NCBI RefSeq assembly: GCF_001635685.1
Contig: NZ_LWFF01000001.1
Span: forward strand, 1 to 39,510
Length of the DNA: 39,510 nt
Reading direction: 5' to 3'
Source: Erythrobacter sp. HI0063
Lineage (GTDB): Bacteria > Pseudomonadota > Alphaproteobacteria > Sphingomonadales > Sphingomonadaceae
Made by a program: the position numbers and the translations under genes. Below, in pieces: positions 10,738 to 20,640 of this stretch (its first letter is position 1; each line of letters starts with the position of its first letter). Under the pieces are notes generated by a model. The model was not told the origin of the DNA and made no database searches. It was given only the letters and a program-made list of their open reading frames with translations.

Positions 10738-12801
10738 ATGCGGCCCGATATCCTCAATCCCCTCTTCGCCGAGGTCGAGACGCTCGACGGCGTGGGTCCC
10801 AAGCTGAAGAAACCGCTCGACCGGCTCGGCCTGACGCGGGTGCGCGATGTCGCCTATCATCTGCCGGAACGCTTCGTGACGCGCCGTGCGGTTCAAAATC
10901 TGGACGAGGCGGGGGAGGGCGAGCAGATCGTCCTCAAACTGACGGTTACGGAGCATCGCGGCGGGCGCAATCCGCGCGCTCCCTACAGGGTGCTGGCGCA
11001 GGATGCGGTCGGAAATATCCTCGCGCTCACCTATTTCGGTCGAGCCTCCTATACGGCCAAGAAGCAATTACCGGTCGGCGAGACGCGCTGGGTCGCTGGC
11101 AAGCTCGAGCGCTATGGCGACATGCTCCAGATCGTCCATCCCGATCACGTGCTCGAAGAAGGGGGCGACACGCTTCAGCGCCTGTGCGAGCCGGTCTATG
11201 CGCTGGCCGAGGGGCTGACCCAGCCCAAAATGACGCATCTGGTCGAGCAGGGGCTGGCGCGCGCGCCCGAATTGCCCGAATGGAGCGAGTCGGGCCAAGT
11301 CGAGCGCGAAGGCTGGCCCGCATGGCGCGACGCGCTGGTGCTGGCGCACAAGGGTGAAAACGCGAAGGCGCGCGACAGGCTCGCCTATGACGAATTGCTG
11401 GCGAACGGCCTTGCGCTGATGCTGGTGCGCGCGGACAATCGCCGCCGCAAGGGCCAGGCTTTGGTGGGCGATGGCAGTTATCGCGGAAAACTGGCGCTCC
11501 CGTTTCCGCTGACCGGCGCGCAGAAGCGGTCGATTGCGGAGATCGAGGGGGATCTGGCGCAAGAGGCCCCGATGCTGCGTCTGCTTCAGGGCGATGTCGG
11601 TGCGGGCAAGACGGTGGTGGCGCTGGAAGCCATGCTGATTGCGGTCGAGGCGGGCGCCCAAGCGGCACTTCTCGCACCCACCGAACTGCTCGCACGCCAG
11701 CACTTCGAGACCTTGCGAAGAATGGCCGCGCCGACTGGGGCCGAAGTCGTGCTGTTCACCGGTCGCGACAAGGGGAAGGCGCGCGAGAGCATACTGATGG
11801 GGCTGCTCGACGGATCGATCGACATCGTGGTCGGCACGCATGCGATCTTTCAGGACACGGTCGCTTACCGCAACCTCGCCATGGTGGTGATCGACGAGCA
11901 GCACCGCTTCGGGGTCGGCCAGCGCCTGATGCTGGCGGGCAAGGGCAAGCGCGCACCGCACGTCCTTGCCATGACCGCGACGCCGATCCCGCGCACGCTG
12001 ACGCTCGCTCAATATGGCGAGCTGGATGTCAGCAAACTGGACGAGCTTCCGCCGGGCCGCCAGGCGATCGATACGGTGGTGATGGGGCAGGACAAGCTGG
12101 CTCTGCTGGTCGATCGCCTCGCCGCGCAGATCGCGGAGGGGCGCCAGGCCTATTGGGTGTGCCCGATGGTGCGCGAGAGCGAGGGGCCGGAAGACATCGC
12201 CGCCGCCGAAGCGCGCTATGCGGCCCTCCATGAACGGTTCGGCACGGACGTGGTGATGGTCCACGGTCAGCTCGCTCCCGAGATGAAAGACGCGGCTATG
12301 GAACGGTTCGCCAGCGGCGATGCCAAGCTGCTGGTCGCGACGACGGTGATCGAGGTCGGCGTCGACGTGCCCAACGCCACGCTGATGGTGATCGAACAGG
12401 CCGAACGCTTCGGCCTGGCCCAATTGCACCAGCTGCGCGGCCGGGTGGGGCGGGGCAGCGCGAAATCCATCTGTATCCTGCTGCGCGGCGATACCCTTTC
12501 CGAAACGGCGCGCGAACGGCTGGCGCTGATGCGCGCGACGCAGGACGGATTCGAGCTTGCCGAAGAGGATCTGAGATTGCGGGGCGGCGGCGAATTGCTG
12601 GGTACGCGCCAGTCGGGCGAGGCGGCCTTTCGCATCGCGGATCTCGATCAGATCACGCGTCTCCTGCCTGCCGCCCACGACGATGCGCGCCTGCTGATGG
12701 AGCGCGACGGCGGGCTCGACGGTAAACGCGGCGAGGCGGCTCGTATTCTGCTCTACCTGTTCGAACGCGATTTCGGAGTCAGAACCCTGCGCGGAGGATA
12801 G
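10738..12801 (+). CDS. recG: ATP-dependent DNA helicase RecG
   Basis: Branch-migration helicase that remodels stalled forks, R-loops and D-loops. At 687 residues it is of family length. The N-terminal wedge/OB region starts with LDGVGPKLKKPLDRLGL and contains YFGRASYTAKKQLPVGE. The SF2 motor has GDVGAGKT at 285–292, DEQH at 386–389, TATPIPRTL, and a motif VI of [11 protein letters not shown]. The C-terminal TRG hairpin follows (ELLGTRQSGEA). An upstream GGGGAGG-like ribosome site just before the ATG supports the start. It converges on the yihY-type gene with only 10 bases between stops. Confidence 0.98.
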   Translation: MRPDILNPLFAEVETLDGVGPKLKKPLDRLGLTRVRDVAYHLPERFVTRRAVQNLDEAGEGEQIVLKLTVTEHRGGRNPRAPYRVLAQDAVGNILALTYFGRASYTAKKQLPVGETRWVAGKLERYGDMLQIVHPDHVLEEGGDTLQRLCEPVYALAEGLTQPKMTHLVEQGLARAPELPEWSESGQVEREGWPAWRDALVLAHKGENAKARDRLAYDELLANGLALMLVRADNRRRKGQALVGDGSYRGKLALPFPLTGAQKRSIAEIEGDLAQEAPMLRLLQGDVGAGKTVVALEAMLIAVEAGAQAALLAPTELLARQHFETLRRMAAPTGAEVVLFTGRDKGKARESILMGLLDGSIDIVVGTHAIFQDTVAYRNLAMVVIDEQHRFGVGQRLMLAGKGKRAPHVLAMTATPIPRTLTLAQYGELDVSKLDELPPGRQAIDTVVMGQDKLALLVDRLAAQIAEGRQAYWVCPMVRESEGPEDIAAAEARYAALHERFGTDVVMVHGQLAPEMKDAAMERFASGDAKLLVATTVIEVGVDVPNATLMVIEQAERFGLAQLHQLRGRVGRGSAKSICILLRGDTLSETARERLALMRATQDGFELAEEDLRLRGGGELLGTRQSGEAAFRIADLDQITRLLPAAHDDARLLMERDGGLDGKRGEAARILLYLFERDFGVRTLRGG

Positions 12802-12811
12802 GGGAGATGGG

Positions 12812-13957
12812 CTAGCGCCCTTCTTTCTCGCGCCGGACCATCGCTTTCAGCTTCGCGCTTTGCATGTGGCGCTTCACCGCGCGGCGCTCGGTCTTTTCCA
12901 TCCACTGGCCGAGCGTCAGGCCGCCTTCCGAAATATCCGCGAGCACCGCGCCACGCTCGCCCAGCGGCTTTTCGGGGCCGACGGTGGTATCGGTGGTCGT
13001 CTGGCGCTCGATCTCGGCATTGAGCAACGCCCCTGCAAGCACCCCGTAAGCCGACAGGAACAGCCACATAAGGAACACGACGATCGCCGACAGCGAACCG
13101 TAGGTTGCATTGTAGTCGCTAACGTAGGCGACATAGAGCGAAAAGCCGAACGAGATCGCGATCCACAGTACCGTCGCCAACAGAGCGCCGGGGGCGAGCC
13201 ATTTCCATTGCGCGGGTGCGCGGTCGGGGCCGTAGCGCATGATCAGGGCGAAGCCCGCGCTTCCCAGCGCAATCGAGGCGGTCCAGGTCAGAAGCTTGAT
13301 CGCCCATTCCACGCCTGCGCCGATCATCCCCTCGGCCTGGGTCTGGAGCCAGGCGAAAAGGCCTGCGCTTAGAATACCAGTCAGCGCCACGAAAATGCCC
13401 GCCAGAGTCAGCGCGGCGATGCGGAGCGTTCGTGGGATAATGCCGCGCGTTTCGTGTTCTTCGTTGACGATGTTGAGCGCCCCGACCAACCCGTTGGCCG
13501 CGCGCATTCCGCCATAGATGGCGAAGAACAACGCCACGATCAGCGCGAAGCCGGTGACGCCCGAATTGGCAGTCACCACGCCGAGCAGCTGATCCTCGAT
13601 CACGGCGGCAGCTTCGGCCGGGACCACCTGGATGATCGCGCGCATCTGCTGCTGCACCGTTTCGACATTGCCGATCAGGCCGTAAACCATGACGGTGGCC
13701 GCGATCAGCGGGGTCAGGGCGAGAAAGGTGAAGAACGCCACGCCCGCGCCCAGAAGCGACAGATTGTGAAATCCCCACATCGTATAGACGCGCTTCAGGA
13801 TCTCCTTCCAGGCTGCCCAGGGCATGGAAAGAGGACTTTTTGCGGTTGCACCGGGCGCGCCTTTAGGAGAAGACCCGGGCTCTTGGGCGGGATTTGCCAC
13901 ATCTCCGGGTGCATGGTCCCCGGATCGCGCCGATGCGGTTTGTCCTTCATTGTCCAC
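12812..13957 (-). CDS. YihY/UPF0761 (RNase BN-like) integral membrane protein
   Basis: About 381 residues from the GTG at 13955–13957. Six hydrophobic segments follow a low-complexity, Ala/Pro/Gly-rich cytosolic leader of about 45 residues. Family landmarks are WKEILKRVYTMWGFHNLSLLGAGVAF, FFAIYGGMRAANGLVGALNIV and LWIAISFGFSLYVAYVSDYNATYGSLSAIVVFLMWLFLSAY, all typical of the YihY/virulence factor BrkB group. The old RNase BN name for this family is not supported for enzymatic activity. The start is uncertain: an ATG at 14000–14002 would overlap the divergent tamA start, and an ATG at 13823–13825 would omit the leader. The C-terminus is basic. Function unknown. Confidence 0.88.
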   Translation of the reverse strand: MDNEGQTASARSGDHAPGDVANPAQEPGSSPKGAPGATAKSPLSMPWAAWKEILKRVYTMWGFHNLSLLGAGVAFFTFLALTPLIAATVMVYGLIGNVETVQQQMRAIIQVVPAEAAAVIEDQLLGVVTANSGVTGFALIVALFFAIYGGMRAANGLVGALNIVNEEHETRGIIPRTLRIAALTLAGIFVALTGILSAGLFAWLQTQAEGMIGAGVEWAIKLLTWTASIALGSAGFALIMRYGPDRAPAQWKWLAPGALLATVLWIAISFGFSLYVAYVSDYNATYGSLSAIVVFLMWLFLSAYGVLAGALLNAEIERQTTTDTTVGPEKPLGERGAVLADISEGGLTLGQWMEKTERRAVKRHMQSAKLKAMVRREKEGR

Positions 13958-13972
13958 GGTGGATCGCTTTCT

Positions 13973-16318
13973 ATGCTCGCTTCGGCTTCGTCTGTCCTTC
14001 ATCCCGCGCCGCTTGGCAACCGTGCCGCCCGCGCGGACCGGGCCGTGAGCGGGATAATCCGGACGGCGGCCTCCGTTCTGGCGCTGGGCGTTGTGCTGGC
14101 GGCATTTCCCGTTTCGGCACAAAATACGGTTAATCCCGACGACGCCGAAGCGGACCTGCCGATTCCCGCTCCTCCGGCAGATGCCGACCTGCCGGACGTA
14201 GAACCGATCATCACCGACGAGGAATTCGAGACTGCGATTCCCTCGCTCGACGAGGATGACGCGCTCGAAGGGCCGCTCGAATCGATTGCCGATTTCGAAA
14301 GGCGCATCGCCGCCGAACAGGCCGATGCCGATCCCGAAGAGGGACAGGAGGCGCCGCTGGGCGATCCGGCACTGGCGGATGGCGATCCGGTCGAGGCGAT
14401 CGGCGATGCGCCGATTCGCGACGCCGAACTGGTCGCGCCGCTCCCGCCGCTCGACCAGTTCGAAGTCGCGCCGGTCGAATTCGCAGAGGCGGAGGCGGAC
14501 GAGGAAGTCGTCGAAGTCGCCTATAATGTCACCGTCAACGGTCTCGACGAGGCGGACGAGGTGGCGCAAACCAATATTCGCGCCATGTTCGAGGATTTGT
14601 CCGCGCTAGAAGACGGCGACGGCGAGGCCGCCAATGTTGCGCAGGTCGCCGCGCGGTTGACCGAAGACAGCGCCTTGATGCAGCGCCTGCTGGCGTCCGA
14701 AGGCTGGTACGAAGCCAGTGCGACGACGCGGATCGACCGCTCGGCGGATGCGACCGGCCAGCCGCTCACCGCGGTGATCGATGTGGTCCCCGGCCCGCGC
14801 TACACATTCTCGGACATCGTGATCGACGCTCCGCCGGTCGAACCGGAAAACCTTATCCGCGACAATCTTCCGCTGCAGGTCGGCGAACCGATCGTGGCGG
14901 CGCGGGTCCAGGGGGCCGAAGCGCGCGTGGCGATCGAATTGCCGCAGAACGGCTATCCCTTCGCCGAGATCGGCCAGCGCGACATCCTGCTCGATCCCGA
15001 AACGCAGGATGGCGTCTATACCCTGCCGATCACGACCGGGCCGCGCTCGCGCTTCGGTGGTTTCCGTACGACCGGCGATCTCGCCTTCGATGCCGACCAT
15101 GTCGAAACTCTGGCCCGCTTCGAACGCGGCGAACTCTACGACAGCCGGATGGTCGACGATCTGCGCCAGGCGCTGGTCGCCACCGGCCTTTTCAACACCG
15201 TATCGGTAGTGCCCGAACAGACCGGCGAGCCCGCGGGCGATGGCACCGAATACGCCACGATCCTTGTCGAGCAGGATGCCGGGCCGCCGCGCACGCTGGC
15301 GGCGAGTGCGGGCTATGGAACGGGGCAGGGCTTCCGCGTCGAAGGCAGCTGGACCCATCGCAATCTCTTCCCGCCGGAAGGCGCGCTGATCGGGCGCGGC
15401 GTGATCGGTACGCGCGAACAGGGCGCCAGCGGCACGTTCCGCCGGTCCAATGCCGGGCGCAGGGACCGCACGTTCCAGGCCAGTATCGAAGCGCTGCGCG
15501 CCGATTACGAAGCCTATGAAGCCTTCACCGGTCGCATCGCGGCACTGGTCAGCTACGATTCGACCAGCATCTGGCAGAAGCCTTTCACCTACGCCTATGG
15601 CGGGCAGATTATTGCTTCCAACGAGCAGGATTTCGATCTGACGACCCGCGAGCTGGTGCGGCGGACCTTCTTCATCGGCGGGCTGACCGGCCAGATCGGG
15701 ATCGATCGCACGAATAGCCTGCTGAATGCGACCGAAGGCTTCCGCGTCACCGCGCTGGTGGAACCCGAGGGATCCCTGCAGGACGGTTTCAGCCCCTATG
15801 TCCGCGTGCGCGTGGATGGATCGGGCTATTACAGCCCCACCGATTCGATCACGCTGGCGGGCCGCATCAGGGTCGGTACGATCCAGGGGATCGACCGGTT
15901 CGACCTTGCGCCCTCGCGCCGGTTTTACGCGGGCGGCGGCGGCTCGGTGCGCGGTTATGGCTTCCAGCAATTGGGCCCGCGCGCGGTCTATCCCGATCCC
16001 GGTTTCGAATTCGATCCGGAAAATCCCGACGAGGTTGCGGATACGATCTATCGCCCGCTCGGCGGGCGCAGCTTGAACGAAGCGGCGGCGGAAGTGCGCT
16101 ATCGCTTCGGCGATTTCGGCGTGGTCGGGTTCGTCGATGCGGGCCAAGTCTATGAAGGCACGACGCCCGATTTCAGCGATCTGCGCTACGGTGTCGGCAT
16201 CGGCGGACGCTATTACACCAATTTCGGCCCGCTGCGTTTCGACGTCGCCATGCCGCTCGACAAGCGCGAAGGCGAAAGCAGCTTCGCGGTCTATGTCTCG
16301 ATCGGGCAGGCGTTCTGA
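13973..16318 (+). CDS. tamA: TamA-like Omp85 outer-membrane assembly protein
   Basis: About 781 residues from the ATG at 13973; a GTG at 14045 is an alternative just before the signal-peptide core. A signal peptide ends around VSAQ. It is followed by an unusual acidic, Pro/Ala-rich stretch of roughly 130 residues. POTRA-type repeats come next (YNVTVNGL..., then YTFSDIVIDA..., then RFGGFRTTGDLAF). The C-terminal half is the bacterial surface antigen (Omp85) beta-barrel with GGGGSVRGYGFQQLGP, the family's VRGY-type loop motif, and a final phenylalanine (IGQAF). It would insert outer-membrane proteins together with TamB, whose start codon overlaps this stop (ATGA). Confidence 0.93.
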   Translation: MLASASSVLHPAPLGNRAARADRAVSGIIRTAASVLALGVVLAAFPVSAQNTVNPDDAEADLPIPAPPADADLPDVEPIITDEEFETAIPSLDEDDALEGPLESIADFERRIAAEQADADPEEGQEAPLGDPALADGDPVEAIGDAPIRDAELVAPLPPLDQFEVAPVEFAEAEADEEVVEVAYNVTVNGLDEADEVAQTNIRAMFEDLSALEDGDGEAANVAQVAARLTEDSALMQRLLASEGWYEASATTRIDRSADATGQPLTAVIDVVPGPRYTFSDIVIDAPPVEPENLIRDNLPLQVGEPIVAARVQGAEARVAIELPQNGYPFAEIGQRDILLDPETQDGVYTLPITTGPRSRFGGFRTTGDLAFDADHVETLARFERGELYDSRMVDDLRQALVATGLFNTVSVVPEQTGEPAGDGTEYATILVEQDAGPPRTLAASAGYGTGQGFRVEGSWTHRNLFPPEGALIGRGVIGTREQGASGTFRRSNAGRRDRTFQASIEALRADYEAYEAFTGRIAALVSYDSTSIWQKPFTYAYGGQIIASNEQDFDLTTRELVRRTFFIGGLTGQIGIDRTNSLLNATEGFRVTALVEPEGSLQDGFSPYVRVRVDGSGYYSPTDSITLAGRIRVGTIQGIDRFDLAPSRRFYAGGGGSVRGYGFQQLGPRAVYPDPGFEFDPENPDEVADTIYRPLGGRSLNEAAAEVRYRFGDFGVVGFVDAGQVYEGTTPDFSDLRYGVGIGGRYYTNFGPLRFDVAMPLDKREGESSFAVYVSIGQAF

Positions 16319-19300
16319 TGGCCGAGGATACACCTAACGAAGAGCAGGGCATCGAACAGCAGGGCATCGAACAGCAGGGCATCGAACAGCAGGGCGCTGC
16401 CGACCCCGTCATGGTCGAGGATACGACCGAAACGAGCGAGCCGGTAGAGACGCCGCGCCGCGAGCGCCACGTGGGCCGCACGATCGCGAAATGGACTGCC
16501 ATCGTGCTGGGCGGCATCGTCCTTCTGGTCGGTGCGTTGATCCTCGGGCTCGATACCGGGCCGGGCAAGCGCTTCGTTGCCGACCAGATCGCGGCTCTCG
16601 AATTCGAGAACGGAATGCAGATCGATGTCGGGCGCATCGAAGGCTCGCTCTATGGCGAGATGGTCCTCCACGATGTCGCCGTGTCCGATCCACAGGGCGT
16701 GTTCCTCACCTCGCCCGAAATGCGGGTCGATTGGCGGCCGTTCAAATTCCTGCGCAGTCACATCGACATCCGCTCGCTGATCGCGCCGCGCGTGACGCTG
16801 CAGCGCCTGCCGGAATTTGCCGAGACTCCGCCGAGCGACGATCCGCTGCTGCCGAATTACGACATCGATATCGGCGAATTCCGGATCGGCAATTTCGTCG
16901 CCGAAGCCCCAGTCAGCGGAGAGCGTAGGGTCGCTTCGATCAGTGGCGGCGCGAATATCGCGGACGGGCGCGCGCAGGTCACGCTCGATGCGGCGACGAT
17001 CGCGGGGCAGGGGCGTGCGGGCGGCGATCGGATCGCGCTCGAACTCGATGCGGTGCCGGACGATAATCGCTTCGACGTCTCGCTCGATCTGAACGCGCCC
17101 GGCGATGGCGTGATCGCGGCGCTGGCCGGGCTGACCGAACCCTTGCGCGTTCAGGTCGCGGGCAAGGGCACCTGGGATCGCTGGAACGGACGGCTCGATG
17201 CGAACCTTGCGGGCAGCGAGTTCGCGCGCCTGCGGATCGCCGGGAACGACGGCACGTTCCAGGTGCGCGGGCCGACGCGCGTGGCGCGCCTGTTCGAAGG
17301 GCCCACCGCGACGCTGCTCGGCCCGATCCTGAATGTCGACATGACGGCCGCTCTCGACGAGCGCCGGGCGACGCTGGCGGGCAATCTCAACAGCGACGCC
17401 TTCCGCCTCAACACCAACGGCCTGGTCGATCTGTCGGACAACAGCTTCGAGGATCTGAAGCTCGCTTTCGTGCTGCTCAAACCGTCCGCCATGGCCGAGA
17501 ATCTGAGCGGTAGCGGCCTGCGCGCGCTGCTGACGCTGAATGGCGAATTTGCCACTCCGCGCGTCCAGTATCAGGTCAACGCCAACCGGCTCGCCATGAA
17601 CGACATGGGGCTGGAAAACCTGCGCGCCAGCGGCGAGGCGACGGTCGATGCGGATCGGATCATGATCCCCATCGAAGCCAGCGTTGCGCGCATAACCGGG
17701 CTCGACACCGTTGCCGGCGGGCAGCTGCGCGATGTGCGCCTAGCGGGCGATCTCGCCATCGACGGGCCGCGCATCCTGTCCGACAACATGCGGATTCGCT
17801 CGGACCGGATCGATGCCGGGCTGATCCTCCTCGCCGACACCTCGACGGGGCTCTATACCGGCGCGATCGACGGGCAGATCGACGATTACCGGATCGAGAG
17901 CGTCGGCATCTTCGATATCGAAACCGATGTCGATTTGCAGACCGAAGGCGACGGCTTCGCGCTGGCGGGCCGGGTGCGCGTGCGCTCGACCAGCCTGTTC
18001 AACGAAGGCGTGCGTGATTTTCTGGGCGGGAATGCCGTTGCGGCCACCGATGTGCGGTACGGTTCGGACGGGATCGTCCGCTTCCGCAATCTCACGCTGC
18101 GTGCCCCGGCGGCGCAGATCACGGGCGGCAGCGGGTTCTACGCGCCGGACGGGCGGCTCGCGATCCAGGCGGATGGCGTGACCGATGCCTATGGCCGTGT
18201 CGGCGTGCGGGTTGCTGGTACGCTCACCAATCCGCAGGCAGTCGTCACGGCGGAGCGGCCCGATCTCGGCATCGGCCTCGCCAATTTGCGCGCCAACATC
18301 ACAGGCGCGCGCAATGGGTATCGCCTCGATGCGACGGCGGACACCGATTACGGCGCGCTGACCGCCGACGTGGTGCTGGGCACGGGCGATGTGCTGACGC
18401 TCGACATCAACAGCGCCAATCTCGCCGGAATCGATTTCAGCGGCTCGCTGCGCCAGACGCCCGCCGGGCCTTTTGCCGGGCGGCTCGACGCGAATGGACG
18501 CGGGCTTGCAGGCGTGGTCCGGCTCGACGCACAGGGCCAGTATCAGCAGGCGCTCGTCAATCTGAGAGCGCGCGATACCGTGCTTCCGGGACCGGCCAAT
18601 CTCACGATCGGCTCGGCGATCGTCGATGCGCGAGTGGTGCTGTACGACCAGCCCTATGTTGTCGCCGACGCCCAATTGGCGCAGACCAATATCGGCAGCC
18701 TCAATCTCAACGCCGCGCGCGCCAAGATCGATTATCGCAATGGCAACGGCACTGCGCGCGTGCTCGCCGAAGGGGTCAGCGGCGTGCCCTTCCGCGTCGC
18801 CGCCAATGCTGAACTGACGCCCGATCTCTGGCGCGCGCAGATGAAGGGCAGGGTTCGCGGCATCGATTTCGCCACGACCAGTCCGGCACGGATCATTCCG
18901 GGTGCAGGCGAATACGAATTGCTGCCGACCCGCATCGATTTCGGTCGCGGCAATATCCGCCTCGCCGGGAAATACGGAGACGGTATCGAAATCCAGAGCC
19001 GGCTCGATTCGCTTGACCTTGCCATGATCGAAGCCTTCGTGCCCGGCCTCGGCATCAATGGCCGCGCCACCGGAAGCCTCGATTTCGCCCAGGCCAGCAG
19101 CACTGCGTTCCCGCGTGCCGATGCCCGCCTCCAGATCGCCAATTTCAGCCGCACCACTGCGGTCTCCGTCAGCCAGCCGCTCGACATCAATTTCGTCGGC
19201 AAGCTGCTGCCCGATGGGGGCGAGGCGCGTGCTGTGATGCGGCGGCGCGGCGCGGTGATCGGGCGAATGGTCGCCTCGCTCAATCCGCTTCCGCCCGGAT

Positions 19301-20640
19301 CGGGCAGCTGGACGACCCGCCTTCTCTCCGCGCCTCTTGGCGGCGGGATTCGCTATAACGGCCCGGCGGACACGCTGTTCTCCTTCGCCGGTCAGCCTGA
19401 TCAGCGCCTGTCGGGGCCGATCGGCGTGGCGGCGGATTTCTCGGGCCGGGTCCAGAGCCCCGAATTGTCGGGCATCATCCGCGCCAACAATCTGACCTAT
19501 GAAAACCAGACCTACGGTACGCGGCTTTCCAACATGGCGATCGCCGGGCGCTTCAGCGGCGATCGGCTCGAAATCGAGCGCCTGACCGCCACGGCGGGTG
19601 ACGGCAAGCTCAGCGCCAATGGTTTCGTCAGTCTTGCGGAAGCCAGCGGCTATCCGATGAATGTCGAAATCACGATGGACGATGCGCGCCTGGCTCGCAG
19701 CGACGCCTTGTCGGCGACCGCGACCGGCAATCTTCGCCTGACCAAGGCGGCCCGGCAGACTGCGGTGGTGAGCGGACGGATCGTGCTGCCCGAGACGCGC
19801 TACGAGATCATCCGCCAGGGCGCCGCCGAAGTGCCCGAGCTGACCGGCGTGCGCTTCAAGCCGCCGCGTGGCCCGCAACGCATCACGGGTGACGAGCCTT
19901 CGCAGCCGCAGCCGGGCCTGTTCGATCAATTGCGCGTCGATATCGCGCTCGCTGCGCCGGAGCGGCTGTATGTTTCGGGCATGGGTCTGGAATCCGAATG
20001 GAGCGCCGATCTGCGCCTGTCCGGCACCAGCACCGCTCCGCGCATCTCCGGCGATGTCGAGCTGGTGCGTGGCACGCTGGGCTTTGCCGGGCGCTCCTTC
20101 GAACTCACCGAAGGGCGTGTGGATTTCACCGGCGGCCGCACGATCGATCCGGTCATCCGTCTGACCGCGACCGAGGATATCGAGGACGTGACCGTCAATG
20201 TGAACGTCACGGGCCGCGCCTACGATCCGCAGATCGCCTTCTCCAGCACGCCCGGCCTTCCGCAGGACGAGATCGTCTCGCGCATCCTGTTCGGTAGCTC
20301 GGTCGGCAATCTTTCCGCCATCCAGGCGGTTCAGCTGGCCGCCTCGCTCAACTCGCTGCGTGGCAGCGGCGGCGGTCTCAATCCGCTCGGCAAGCTGCGT
20401 TCTGCGACGGGTGTCGACCGCCTACGGATCCTCGGCGCCGACGAGACGAGCGGGCGCGGCACCGCGCTCGCGGCGGGCCAGTACATTACCGACGATATCT
20501 ACATCGAATTCATCACCGACGCCCGCGGCTTCACCGCCACGCAGCTCGAAGTCAGCCTGACGCCGTTTCTTTCGATCCTGAGCCAGGCAGGCGGATCGGG
20601 CGCGACCAATGTCAACGTTCGCTATCGCAGGAACTATTGA
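16318..20640 (+). CDS. tamB: TamB-like translocation and assembly module protein
   Basis: A 1440-residue AsmA/TamB-type protein that spans the periplasm from an N-terminal inner-membrane anchor (hydrophobic segment about residues 58–80) to TamA. The body is a long series of beta-rich segments (NLTLRAPAAQITGGSGFYAPDG and similar) expected to form a lipid-conducting groove. The C-terminal DUF490 domain is clear (FDQLRVDIALAAPERLYVSGMGLESEW, then DFTGGRTIDPVIRLTATE, ending NVRYRRNY). The N-terminal cytosolic tail begins with a triple GIEQQ repeat. The ATG overlaps the tamA stop by one base, so translation is coupled. Length and context make the call secure. Confidence 0.95.
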   Translation: MAEDTPNEEQGIEQQGIEQQGIEQQGAADPVMVEDTTETSEPVETPRRERHVGRTIAKWTAIVLGGIVLLVGALILGLDTGPGKRFVADQIAALEFENGMQIDVGRIEGSLYGEMVLHDVAVSDPQGVFLTSPEMRVDWRPFKFLRSHIDIRSLIAPRVTLQRLPEFAETPPSDDPLLPNYDIDIGEFRIGNFVAEAPVSGERRVASISGGANIADGRAQVTLDAATIAGQGRAGGDRIALELDAVPDDNRFDVSLDLNAPGDGVIAALAGLTEPLRVQVAGKGTWDRWNGRLDANLAGSEFARLRIAGNDGTFQVRGPTRVARLFEGPTATLLGPILNVDMTAALDERRATLAGNLNSDAFRLNTNGLVDLSDNSFEDLKLAFVLLKPSAMAENLSGSGLRALLTLNGEFATPRVQYQVNANRLAMNDMGLENLRASGEATVDADRIMIPIEASVARITGLDTVAGGQLRDVRLAGDLAIDGPRILSDNMRIRSDRIDAGLILLADTSTGLYTGAIDGQIDDYRIESVGIFDIETDVDLQTEGDGFALAGRVRVRSTSLFNEGVRDFLGGNAVAATDVRYGSDGIVRFRNLTLRAPAAQITGGSGFYAPDGRLAIQADGVTDAYGRVGVRVAGTLTNPQAVVTAERPDLGIGLANLRANITGARNGYRLDATADTDYGALTADVVLGTGDVLTLDINSANLAGIDFSGSLRQTPAGPFAGRLDANGRGLAGVVRLDAQGQYQQALVNLRARDTVLPGPANLTIGSAIVDARVVLYDQPYVVADAQLAQTNIGSLNLNAARAKIDYRNGNGTARVLAEGVSGVPFRVAANAELTPDLWRAQMKGRVRGIDFATTSPARIIPGAGEYELLPTRIDFGRGNIRLAGKYGDGIEIQSRLDSLDLAMIEAFVPGLGINGRATGSLDFAQASSTAFPRADARLQIANFSRTTAVSVSQPLDINFVGKLLPDGGEARAVMRRRGAVIGRMVASLNPLPPGSGSWTTRLLSAPLGGGIRYNGPADTLFSFAGQPDQRLSGPIGVAADFSGRVQSPELSGIIRANNLTYENQTYGTRLSNMAIAGRFSGDRLEIERLTATAGDGKLSANGFVSLAEASGYPMNVEITMDDARLARSDALSATATGNLRLTKAARQTAVVSGRIVLPETRYEIIRQGAAEVPELTGVRFKPPRGPQRITGDEPSQPQPGLFDQLRVDIALAAPERLYVSGMGLESEWSADLRLSGTSTAPRISGDVELVRGTLGFAGRSFELTEGRVDFTGGRTIDPVIRLTATEDIEDVTVNVNVTGRAYDPQIAFSSTPGLPQDEIVSRILFGSSVGNLSAIQAVQLAASLNSLRGSGGGLNPLGKLRSATGVDRLRILGADETSGRGTALAAGQYITDDIYIEFITDARGFTATQLEVSLTPFLSILSQAGGSGATNVNVRYRRNY
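16345..16395 (+). repeat. 15-bp tandem repeat in the tamB 5' end
   Basis: Three perfect copies of CAGGGCATCGAACAG (16345–16389) and a partial fourth (CAGGGC). The 15-base unit keeps frame and encodes a repeated GIEQQ in the cytosolic tail ahead of the membrane anchor. Copy number could vary by slippage without breaking the gene. Confidence 0.95.

Noticed and set aside
17740-19929. Long minus-strand open frame antisense to tamB
   Set aside because: Shadow frame; tamB motifs and operon coupling explain the region.
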